Shown here: piece after piece, positions 25,437 to 33,880 of the stretch
Layout of the letters: the number at the start of each line of letters is the position of its first letter
Position numbering within the stretch: the first letter of the stretch is position 1
Source: Pseudomonas sp. M47T1
GTDB taxonomy: Bacteria; Pseudomonadota; Gammaproteobacteria; Pseudomonadales; Pseudomonadaceae
Assembly: GCF_000263855.1 (NCBI RefSeq)
Contig: NZ_AJWX01000016.1
Location: forward strand, 93,672 to 157,671
DNA: 64,000 nt
Direction of reading: 5' to 3'
The notes under the pieces: generated by a model
Seen by the model: only the letters and a program-made list of their open reading frames with translations
Told to the model about the DNA's origin: nothing
Database searches by the model: none
Program-made: the position numbers and the translations under genes

Positions 25437-25865
25437 TCAGAGTCGCTGTAAGCGGTGATCTTGCAGAGGATAGCCCTGTTCACGGTAGAAACGGAAACTC
25501 TCCCGTGCGGCCTGACGAATAGCGGGGTCTTCCACCACCACTTCCGCCACGCGGGCAAAGCGGCTGGCAAAGGCCGGCACCTTCAGGGCCAGGTTGACCA
25601 GCAGGTCCTGGTGGCTGGCAGGGGCGTCATCGAGCCCCAGGGCAATTACCGCCTCGGGGTCTTCTTCGGCCAGGCTGTGGGGCACGAAGCTTTCACCCTT
25701 GAACGCCCACAGGCGCGCATCGAGCTGTTCGCGCTGCTCGGCGTCGCTGCAATGCAGGTACACCCGGTGGCCCAGGCGCCAGGCCTTTTCCACCAGCTTG
25801 CAGGCGAAGTCCAGCCGCGCCGCGGGCAGCGGGCTGGGCAGAATGTAGAAGTCGACTTTGGTCAT
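25437..25865 (-). CDS. holC: DNA polymerase III chi subunit
   Basis: 142 residues: MTKVDFYILPSPLPAARLDF is the family start, followed by CKLVEKAWRLGHRVYLHC and the conserved LWAFKGESFVPHSLAE block. Chi binds SSB and, through psi, the clamp loader, tying the replisome to single-stranded DNA. Position between pepA and valS is the classical holC location. A REP pair separates it from pepA. Confidence 0.94.
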   Translation of the reverse strand: MTKVDFYILPSPLPAARLDFACKLVEKAWRLGHRVYLHCSDAEQREQLDARLWAFKGESFVPHSLAEEDPEAVIALGLDDAPASHQDLLVNLALKVPAFASRFARVAEVVVEDPAIRQAARESFRFYREQGYPLQDHRLQRL

Positions 25866-25884
25866 GGTTGGGTCTACACAGTCC

Positions 25885-25974
25885 GTGTAGGAGTGGGCGG
25901 TGCCCGCGAAGGGCGCACCGCGTTCCGCCTGGCAGAACGCGCAACGCCTTTCGCGGACACGGTCCGCTCCTGCA
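25885..25974 (+). repeat. Paired REP-like palindromes
   Basis: GTGTAGGAGTGGGCGGTGCC then CGCGAA (from 25885) faces TTCGCGGACACGGTCCGCTC (from 25950) with mismatches. It sits between pepA and holC on the minus-strand transcript. Confidence 0.75.
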
Positions 25975-25989
25975 GGTTATACCGTCGCC

Positions 25990-27480
25990 TTACGCGCCAG
26001 CGCGGTCCAGCAGGTACTGGGTCAGCAGGGGAACCGGGCGGCCACTGGCGCCCTTGTCCTTGCCGCCACTGACCCAGGCGGTGCCGGCGATGTCCAGGTG
26101 CGCCCAGTTGTAGCTCTTGGCAAAGCGCGACAGGAAGCAGCCCGCGGTGATGGCGCCGCCTTTCGGGCCGCCGATGTTGGCGATGTCGGCGAACGGCGAA
26201 TCCAGCTGTTCCTGGTATTCGTCGAACAGCGGCAGCTGCCAGGCGCGGTCGTCGGCGGTCTTGCCGGCGTCCAGCAGTTGTTCGATCAGCTCTTCGTTGT
26301 TACCCATCAGGCCCGAGGTGTGGGCGCCCAGGGCGACCATGCAGGCGCCGGTCAGGGTGGCGATGTCGATCACCGCCTGAGGCTTGAAGCGTTCGGCGTA
26401 GGTCAGGGTGTCACACAGCACCAGGCGGCCTTCGGCGTCGGTGTTGAGGATTTCCACGGTCTGGCCGCTCATGGTGCTGACGATGTCGCCAGGGCGCGTG
26501 GCGCTGCCGCTCGGCATGTTCTCGGCGCAGGCCAGCAGGCACACCAGGTTGATCGGCAGCTTGAGTTCCAATACCGCGCGCAGGGTGCCGAACACGCTGG
26601 CAGCGCCGCACATGTCGTACTTCATCTCGTCCATGCCGGCCGCAGGTTTGATGCTGATGCCGCCGGTGTCGAAGGTAATGCCCTTGCCCACCAGCACGAA
26701 CGGCTTGTCGGACTTCTTTGCACCCTGGTAGTTGAGCACGATAAGGCGCGGTGGCTGCTCGCTGCCCTGGGCCACGGCCATGAAGGCGCCCATGCCCAGT
26801 TCCTTGAGTTTCTTCTCGTCGTGGATCTCGACCTTCAGGTTCTTGTGCTCCTTGCCCAGGGCTTTGGCTTCTTCAGCCAGGAAGCTTGGGTGGCAGACGT
26901 TGGGCGGCAGGTTGCCCAGGTCGCGGGTGAAGCTCATGCCGGCGGCAATGGCGCTGGCATGGGCCACGGCGCGCTCGACGTCGGCCTGGCTGGCCTTGTC
27001 GGTCAGCAGGGTGATTTTCTTCAGGGCGCGGGGCTCGGCCTTCTTGCTCTTGAAGCGGTCGAAGACGTACTCGCCATCCTGCAGGGTCTCGGCCAGCAGG
27101 CGCGCCTTGCCGTAGGCATCGCGGCCTTTAACGCCCAGTTCGTCCAGTGCCAGCACGGCATCGCTGCCGCCCAGGCCTTTCAGCGCGCCCAGCACGGCGG
27201 CGCCCAGTTTGCGCCAGGCGCGGTCGCCCAGCAGCTCGTCGGCACCGGTGCCTACCAACAGCACACGCTCGGCCTTCAGGCCCGGCAGGCTGTGCAGCAG
27301 CAGGGTCTGGCCGGGCTTGCCGGACAGGTCGCCGCGCTTGAGCACGGCGGTGAGGGCGCCGCTGCTCAGTTCATCGACCTTCTGGCCGACGGCACCCAGT
27401 TTGCGGCCTTCGCCCACGGCGACGACCAGGGTTGCGGTCTTCAGGCTTTCAGCGCTGACGCTTTTTACAACCAATTCCAT
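25990..27480 (-). CDS. pepA: Leucyl aminopeptidase PepA
   Basis: 496 residues from ATG 27480 (MELVVKSVSAESLK); the in-frame region further upstream is non-coding in character. M17 family: the signature is EILNTDAEGRLVL, and the metal/active-site blocks LVGKGITFDTGGI, KYDMCGAAS and TLTGACMVALG are present. It removes N-terminal residues from peptides in the cytoplasm; in E. coli PepA also binds DNA. It is divergent from lptFG across a 302-base promoter region. Confidence 0.96.
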   Translation of the reverse strand: MELVVKSVSAESLKTATLVVAVGEGRKLGAVGQKVDELSSGALTAVLKRGDLSGKPGQTLLLHSLPGLKAERVLLVGTGADELLGDRAWRKLGAAVLGALKGLGGSDAVLALDELGVKGRDAYGKARLLAETLQDGEYVFDRFKSKKAEPRALKKITLLTDKASQADVERAVAHASAIAAGMSFTRDLGNLPPNVCHPSFLAEEAKALGKEHKNLKVEIHDEKKLKELGMGAFMAVAQGSEQPPRLIVLNYQGAKKSDKPFVLVGKGITFDTGGISIKPAAGMDEMKYDMCGAASVFGTLRAVLELKLPINLVCLLACAENMPSGSATRPGDIVSTMSGQTVEILNTDAEGRLVLCDTLTYAERFKPQAVIDIATLTGACMVALGAHTSGLMGNNEELIEQLLDAGKTADDRAWQLPLFDEYQEQLDSPFADIANIGGPKGGAITAGCFLSRFAKSYNWAHLDIAGTAWVSGGKDKGASGRPVPLLTQYLLDRAGA

Positions 27481-27651
27481 TTCCGGGTCCCCTAATGAAC
27501 TGTCGGTATACGCAGCCTCTAATGGGATGCGCTGAAGTGAAACTGCCTGGCGCAACGTGTGGCGGCCAGGTCAAAGGTCCCAGTTTGACCCCAGCCGGCC
27601 GGGCCTGACAACCCTTGGCGCAGGCTTTGCGCAACTGTATGTGCACACGAA

Positions 27652-27680
27652 GTGACAGGCAGGCCCAATCACAGGATAAT
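27652..27680 (+). promoter_or_regulatory. Sigma-70-type promoter for lptFG
   Basis: GTGACA (27652-27657), a 17-base spacer and GATAAT (27675-27680) give a near-consensus promoter with start near 27687, 96 bases before lptF. Nothing else is evident in the 27481-27782 gap apart from the pepA upstream sequence. Confidence 0.65.
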
Positions 27681-27782
27681 GCGCCAACTTTTTCCACCGG
27701 TGCGCCTTGCGCGTGCCGACCACCGACGTGGTAGCTAATCCTTGTTTGGCCGTCTGAGCCTGACAACCCTGGAGTGTCCGGT

Positions 27783-28898
27783 TTGATCGTCTTCCGTTAT
27801 CTGTCCCGCGAAGTCATGCTCACCCTCAGTGCCGTCAGTGCGGTACTGCTGGTGATCATCATGAGCGGGCGCTTCGTCAAGTACCTGGCCCAGGCCGCTT
27901 CCGGCGCCCTGGACCCGGGTGTGCTGTTCCTCATCATGGGCTATCGCCTGCCGGGCTTCCTGCAGTTGATCCTGCCACTGGGGCTGTTCCTCGGCATCCT
28001 GCTGGCCTACGGCCGCCTGTACCTGGAAAGCGAAATGACCGTGCTGGCCGCCACCGGCATGAGCCAGCAGCGCCTGCTGGCCATCACCATGGTGCCGGCT
28101 GCCCTGGTGGCCGCGCTGGTCGCCTGGCTGAGCCTGAGCCTGGCGCCGCTGGGCGCCCAGCAGTTCTCGCTGGTGCTCAACCAGCAGGACGCCATGACCG
28201 AATTCGATACCCTGGAGCCGGGCCGCTTCCAGGCCCTGCGCGATGAAAGCCGGGTGACCTACACCGAGAGCATGAGTGACGACCGCATTAACCTGGGCGG
28301 CGTGTTCATTTCGCAGAAGCGCCTGGGCCAGGACGCCAAGGACCGAGGCATTACCCTGTTGCTGGGGGAGAAAGGCCGCCAGGAGCGCCGCCCCGACGGC
28401 AGCCGCTACCTGATCCTGACCAATGGTTTCCGCTACGACGGTATCCCCGGCCAGGCGGATTATCGCGCCATCAAGTACGACACCTACGGCGTGATGCTGC
28501 CCAAGCCCGAGGTCAGTGAAGAAGTCACCGACCGCGACGCCATCCCTAGCAGCAAGCTGTTTTCCGGCGAGGCGAACGACCCGGCCGAACTGCAATGGCG
28601 CCTGTCGCTGCCCTTGCTGGTATTTATTGTGACCCTGATGGCGGTCCCGCTGGCTCGGGTCAACCCGCGCCAGGGGCGCTTCCTCAAACTGTTGCCGGCG
28701 ATTCTTCTGTATATGGCGTATCTGACGATCCTGATCTCCGCGCGTGGCGCCATGGAAAAAGGCAAGCTGCACTCCAGCCTGGGGCTATGGTGGGTGCATG
28801 GGCTGTTCCTGGCTATCGGCCTGGGGCTGATGTACTGGGAACCGTTGCGCCTGAAAATGGCCAGTCGTCGCTCGTCGACGGAGGTGGCCCATGGTTAA
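27783..28898 (+). CDS. lptF: LPS export ABC transporter permease LptF
   Basis: 371 residues from TTG 27783, nine bases after GGAG; a GTG at 27774 is the alternative. The protein starts LIVFRYLSREVMLTLS and has three membrane segments at each end (for instance VLLVIIMSGRFVKYL and LSLPLLVFIVTLMAVPLARV) around a periplasmic beta-jellyroll. With LptG and LptB it extracts LPS from the inner membrane and feeds the LptC-LptA bridge. lptG overlaps its last 8 bases. Confidence 0.94.
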   Translation: MIVFRYLSREVMLTLSAVSAVLLVIIMSGRFVKYLAQAASGALDPGVLFLIMGYRLPGFLQLILPLGLFLGILLAYGRLYLESEMTVLAATGMSQQRLLAITMVPAALVAALVAWLSLSLAPLGAQQFSLVLNQQDAMTEFDTLEPGRFQALRDESRVTYTESMSDDRINLGGVFISQKRLGQDAKDRGITLLLGEKGRQERRPDGSRYLILTNGFRYDGIPGQADYRAIKYDTYGVMLPKPEVSEEVTDRDAIPSSKLFSGEANDPAELQWRLSLPLLVFIVTLMAVPLARVNPRQGRFLKLLPAILLYMAYLTILISARGAMEKGKLHSSLGLWWVHGLFLAIGLGLMYWEPLRLKMASRRSSTEVAHG

Positions 28899-29952
28899 GC
28901 TCGACCGGTACATCGGCAGCAGTGTGCTGATGGCAATCCTGGCAGTGCTGGGGGTGATCCTCGGCCTGGCCACGCTGTTCGCCTTCATCGACGAAATGAG
29001 CGACATCAGCCCTACCTACGGCCTCGGTGACGTGGCCTGGTTCGTGATGCTGACCGCGCCACGGCGCCTGTACGACATGCTGCCGATGGCAGCGCTGATC
29101 GGCTGCCTGATTGGCCTGGGAACCCTGGCCAGCAACAGCGAGCTGACCATCATGCGCGCCGCCGGCGTGTCGGTGTCGCGCATTGTGTGGGCGGTGATGA
29201 AGCCCATGCTGGTGCTGATGGTCTGCGGCCTGCTGGTGGGTGAATACATTGCCCCGGTTACCGAGGCCAAGGCCCAGGCCGACCGTTCCCTGGCCCAGGG
29301 CATCGGTGATGCGCAAAGTGGTCGCCATGGCCTGTGGCACCGTGAAGGCCAGCAGTTCATCCACATCAACACCGTGCAGCCCAACGGCCTGCTGTATGGC
29401 GTGACCCGCTATACCTTCGATAGCGAGCGCCACATCAAGACGGCCAGCTTCTCGAAGAAGGCCCAGTACGCCGACGGCCACTGGAACCTGAATGACGTGG
29501 CCACCACGGTGTTCCACGACGACCGCACCGAGGTCATCAATTCTCCCTCCGAGGAGTGGGACGTCACGGTAACGCCGCAGCTGCTGAGCACCGTGGTGAT
29601 GGCGCCCGAGTCGCTGTCCATCACTGGGCTGTGGAGCTACATCCACTACCTGTCGGACCAGGGCTTGCGTAACAGCACCTACTGGCTGGCGTTCTGGACC
29701 AAGATCCTGCAACCCTTGGTGACTGCCGCGCTGGTGTTGATGGCGATCTCGTTCATCTTCGGCCCGCTGCGTTCGGTAACCCTGGGCCAGCGTGTGTTCA
29801 CCGGCGTGCTGGTGGGGTTCACCTTCCGCATCGTGCAGGACCTGCTGGGCCCGTCCAGCCTGGTATTCGGCTTCCCGCCGCTGCTGGCGGTGGTGATCCC
29901 GTCGCTGGTCTGTGCGGTGGTGGGCTGGTGGTTGTTGCGCCGCGCGGGCTAA
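28891..29952 (+). CDS. lptG: LPS export ABC transporter permease LptG
   Basis: 353 residues, starting inside the end of lptF (8-base overlap), so translation is coupled. It begins MVKLDRYIGSSVLMAILAVL. Six membrane segments flank the jellyroll domain, with the coupling region RRLYDMLPMAALIGCLIGLG contacting LptB. Partner of LptF in LPS transport. It is followed by a symmetrical terminator. Confidence 0.95.
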   Translation: MVKLDRYIGSSVLMAILAVLGVILGLATLFAFIDEMSDISPTYGLGDVAWFVMLTAPRRLYDMLPMAALIGCLIGLGTLASNSELTIMRAAGVSVSRIVWAVMKPMLVLMVCGLLVGEYIAPVTEAKAQADRSLAQGIGDAQSGRHGLWHREGQQFIHINTVQPNGLLYGVTRYTFDSERHIKTASFSKKAQYADGHWNLNDVATTVFHDDRTEVINSPSEEWDVTVTPQLLSTVVMAPESLSITGLWSYIHYLSDQGLRNSTYWLAFWTKILQPLVTAALVLMAISFIFGPLRSVTLGQRVFTGVLVGFTFRIVQDLLGPSSLVFGFPPLLAVVIPSLVCAVVGWWLLRRAG

Positions 29953-29960
29953 GCCCTGTC

Positions 29961-30000
29961 GCCATGAAAAAACCGACCTCAGGGTCGGTTTTTTCATGGC
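29961..30000. terminator. Perfectly symmetrical bidirectional terminator
   Basis: Two 18-base arms, GCCATGAAAAAACCGACC and its exact complement, around the loop TCAG. It gives A6/T6 tracts on both strands, so it can end lptG (+), and transcripts of the convergent RDD gene (-) as well. Confidence 0.95.
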
Positions 30001-30072
30001 CGCCGCGAATTGCCAGAATCAGGCCGCTGCTGCGGCCGCAAAGGTGACTCTGCATCCCCCTAAATACGGGTT

Positions 30073-30558
30073 TCAGGGCTTGCGCTTGGGGATGTGCACC
30101 AACTGCGTACCCGAGTAGATGTCATGCCAGCCGCGTTTCTGCTTGTCGATCAGCGCCCACCAGAAACCAGCGCCAAAGCACAGCCATGAGCCGATGGCGA
30201 CGATGAAACGCAGCAGTGCCTGCCAGATGCTGATCGCGGTGCCATCGGTGTTTTGCACGCGCACACCCCATACCTGCATGCCCAGGGTCTGGCCGGTGCG
30301 CATCCAGAATTTGGCGAAGAAGGCGAACAGGGCGCAGAACAGCAGCGTCGACAGGAAGGGGTCGCCATCCAGCGCACCGGATTCGGACAGCGCCCGCAGG
30401 CGCGCTTCGCCGATGAAGGCCATCATGATCAGCTTGTACACCAGCGTGGTCACCATCAGCAGGGCCACGCACAGCAGGAAGTCATACAGCACGGCGGCCA
30501 TGCGGCGGCCAAAGCTGGCGGGGGTAAAGTCGCCCTGAGGGCTGAGTCGTCGGGTCAT
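30073..30558 (-). CDS. RDD family membrane protein
   Basis: 161 residues from ATG 30558 with AGG just before it. The RDD domain shows ASFGRRMAAVLYDFLLC (Arg and Asp of the family name), two or three membrane segments (VALLMVTTLVYKLIMMAFI, FCALFAFFAKFW) and GQTLGMQVWGVRV. Function of the family is unclear; transport roles have been proposed for some. It lies between lptG and the csp gene as in P. putida. Confidence 0.88.
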   Translation of the reverse strand: MTRRLSPQGDFTPASFGRRMAAVLYDFLLCVALLMVTTLVYKLIMMAFIGEARLRALSESGALDGDPFLSTLLFCALFAFFAKFWMRTGQTLGMQVWGVRVQNTDGTAISIWQALLRFIVAIGSWLCFGAGFWWALIDKQKRGWHDIYSGTQLVHIPKRKP

Positions 30559-30586
30559 CCTTGGCACTCCATTGAATCACGGGCAC

Positions 30587-30624
30587 AAAAAAGCCCCTGG
30601 CGTTCCCGGCAGGGGCTTTGTTTC
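30587..30624 (-). terminator. Terminator after csp
   Basis: Read on the minus strand: GCCCCTGC, loop, GCAGGGGC-type stem (plus-strand AAGCCCCTG ... CAGGGGCTT) followed by six T. It is about 10 bases past the cold-shock gene stop. Confidence 0.85.
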
Positions 30625-30634
30625 AAGCAACGAA

Positions 30635-30847
30635 TCAGCCTTCGGCTTGAACTTCGTCAGCTTGCATGCCTTTCTGGCCTTGAACGGCGATGAAAGTCAC
30701 TTTCTGGCCTTCTTTCAGGCTCTTGAAGCCGTTGCCCTGAATAGCGCGGAAGTGCACGAACAGATCCGGACCGCTTTCTGGAGTGATAAAACCAAAACCT
30801 TTCTCGTCGTTAAACCACTTGACGGTACCGCTCTGACGTTGGGACAT
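30635..30847 (-). CDS. CspA-family cold-shock protein
   Basis: 70 residues, single S1-like cold-shock domain: [15 protein letters not shown] contains RNP1 (KGFGFI) and DLFVHF is RNP2. Such proteins bind single-stranded RNA/DNA and act as RNA chaperones. The FQVTF-type stretch here reads GQKVTFIAV. Whether it is cold-induced cannot be told; P. putida has several paralogues. A good ribosome site (AAGGAAAT) lies upstream on the minus strand. Confidence 0.93.
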
Positions 30848-31216
30848 TTTCTTATTTCCTTGGAACTTGAATTAATGACAGCTTCTTTCAGGTGAAAGAG
30901 ATACTGGGCTGGTTGCAGGAAAGTAAGAGACGTCGAACGGGTTGTAGCAAATCTCAGAGCTACTGCCCAGGTCACGAACCATAGCGACCCATGCAAACAC
31001 AGTGAGGAAACTCTACGCTAACTTCGGGAAGAAAAACAAGCCCTGCGCCACGCAGCTTTTCCACCTTTTTTACCACCGTTCGGGCCTTTTCCTATCGGGG
31101 TTTCTGACGGTTTTACTCGGCTATTTTCGAATGCTCTAACGTCAGTTCGATATCGAATAAAACACGGCCAACATGTCGGCAAAATGACAGCCCGATGGGC
31201 TGCCATAGCCCACTGT
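30848..31216 (-). other. Leader/promoter region of csp
   Basis: 369 bases between csp and the gcvT 3' end. I see no convincing gene; a short minus-strand frame at 31018-31245 overlaps gcvT and looks accidental. The AT-rich parts (30860-30900, 31060-31160) may hold the csp promoter and a long 5' untranslated region, as in many csp genes. A TTGCCG...TATTCG pair with a 17-base spacer on the minus strand near 31155-31185 is a weak promoter candidate. Confidence 0.4.
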
Positions 31217-32338
31217 TTATCCGCGGTAGTAGCGCTGTGCCACAAATGGCATCTTGCTGACTTTCATGGCTACCTTCTTGCCGCGCACGATGGCCCATAC
31301 CGGGGTTTCCAGTGCCGCGTGGGCGCTGTCCACGTAGCCCATGGCAACCGGGCCGCCCAGGGTAGGGCCGAAGCCGCCGCTGCACACCGTGCCGATGATG
31401 GTGCCGCTTTCGTCGACGATCTCGGCGCCTTCACGCACGGGTGTGCGCTCCTGTGGCAGCAGGCCAACGCGCTTGCGGGTGATGCCGGTCTGCTGTTGGG
31501 CAAATACCGCTTCGGCACCAGGGAAGCCGCCGGCGCGCACGCCATCGGCGCGGCGCGCCTTGGAAACGGCCCACAGCAGGCTGGCCTCGATAGGGGTGGT
31601 CTGGGTGTTCATGTCGTGGCCGTACAGGCACAGGCCCGCCTCCAGGCGCAGCGAGTCACGGGCGCCCAGGCCGATGGCGGCCACTTCCGGTTCGGCCAGC
31701 AGGCGGCGTGCCAGGGCGTCGGCGTGGGCGGCGGGCACGGAGATTTCGTAGCCGTCTTCACCCGTGTAGCCCGAGCGACTGACGTAGCAGTCCACGCCCA
31801 GCAGTTGCACGCTGGCAAATTGCATGAAAGTCATCTGTGCGACCTGTGGCGCCAGGCGCGTCAGCACGGTGACAGCGGCAGGGCCTTGCAGGGCCAGCAG
31901 GGCGCGTTCCTCGAACAGTGGCTCGATCTGGCAGCGATCGCCAATGTGCGCGCGCAGGTGGGCAAGGTCCTGGTCTTTGCAGGCGGCGTTGACCACCAGG
32001 AACAGCGTGTCGTTACCCAGGTTGGCGACCATCAGGTCGTCGAGAATACCGCCCTGATCATTGGTGAACATGGCGTAGCGCTGCATGCCTGCGGGCAGGT
32101 CGATGATGTCCACCGGCACCAGGGTTTCCAGGGCCTTGGCGGCATCGCTGCCCACCAGGCGGATCTGGCCCATGTGCGATACATCGAACAGGCCAGCCTG
32201 CTCGCGGCTATGCAAATGCTCCTTCATGACCCCCAGCGGGTACTGCACGGGCATGTCGTAGCCGGCGAACGGCACCATGCGTGCCCCCAGTTCCAGATGC
32301 AGGGCGTGCAGCGGGGTTTGTTGCAGTTGTTCGGACAT
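31217..32338 (-). CDS. gcvT: Glycine cleavage T protein (aminomethyltransferase)
   Basis: 373 residues from ATG 32338. Family blocks: HLELGARMVPFAGYDMPVQY at the N-terminus, FDVSHMGQI, GYTGEDGYEI and the C-terminal barrel with GLLPQERTPVREGAEI. It transfers the methylene group from the lipoyl arm of GcvH to tetrahydrofolate, releasing ammonia. Last gene of gcvH-gcvP-sdaA-gcvT; the gap to sdaA is 30 bases. Confidence 0.95.
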   Translation of the reverse strand: MSEQLQQTPLHALHLELGARMVPFAGYDMPVQYPLGVMKEHLHSREQAGLFDVSHMGQIRLVGSDAAKALETLVPVDIIDLPAGMQRYAMFTNDQGGILDDLMVANLGNDTLFLVVNAACKDQDLAHLRAHIGDRCQIEPLFEERALLALQGPAAVTVLTRLAPQVAQMTFMQFASVQLLGVDCYVSRSGYTGEDGYEISVPAAHADALARRLLAEPEVAAIGLGARDSLRLEAGLCLYGHDMNTQTTPIEASLLWAVSKARRADGVRAGGFPGAEAVFAQQQTGITRKRVGLLPQERTPVREGAEIVDESGTIIGTVCSGGFGPTLGGPVAMGYVDSAHAALETPVWAIVRGKKVAMKVSKMPFVAQRYYRG

Positions 32339-32368
32339 TGTTGACTCCTGAATTCGAAAAACGGCGAA

Positions 32369-33745
<1,377 letters not shown>

Positions 33746-33792
33746 ACACGTGCTCCAGTGGAATGCAGCCTGTGTGAGGCCGACCATTCCCG

Positions 33793-33860
33793 TGTGGGGG
33801 CGGGTTCTGCCCGCGAAGGGGCACCGAGGTGTTCCGTTCGCGAACAGAGCCCGCCCCCAC
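33793..33860 (+). repeat. Paired REP-like palindromes
   Basis: GTGTGGGGGCGGGTTCTGCC then CGCGAA, facing TTCGCGAACAGAGCCCGCCC then CCAC. It lies between gcvP and sdaA within the operon, where it may affect mRNA stability or partial termination. Confidence 0.85.
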
Positions 33861-33880
33861 AGGGAATCAGAGGTCGCCAA

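Noticed and set aside
31018..31245. 75-residue minus-strand frame overlapping the gcvT 3' end
   Set aside because: Basic, low-complexity product without a ribosome site; better explained as leader sequence of the csp gene.
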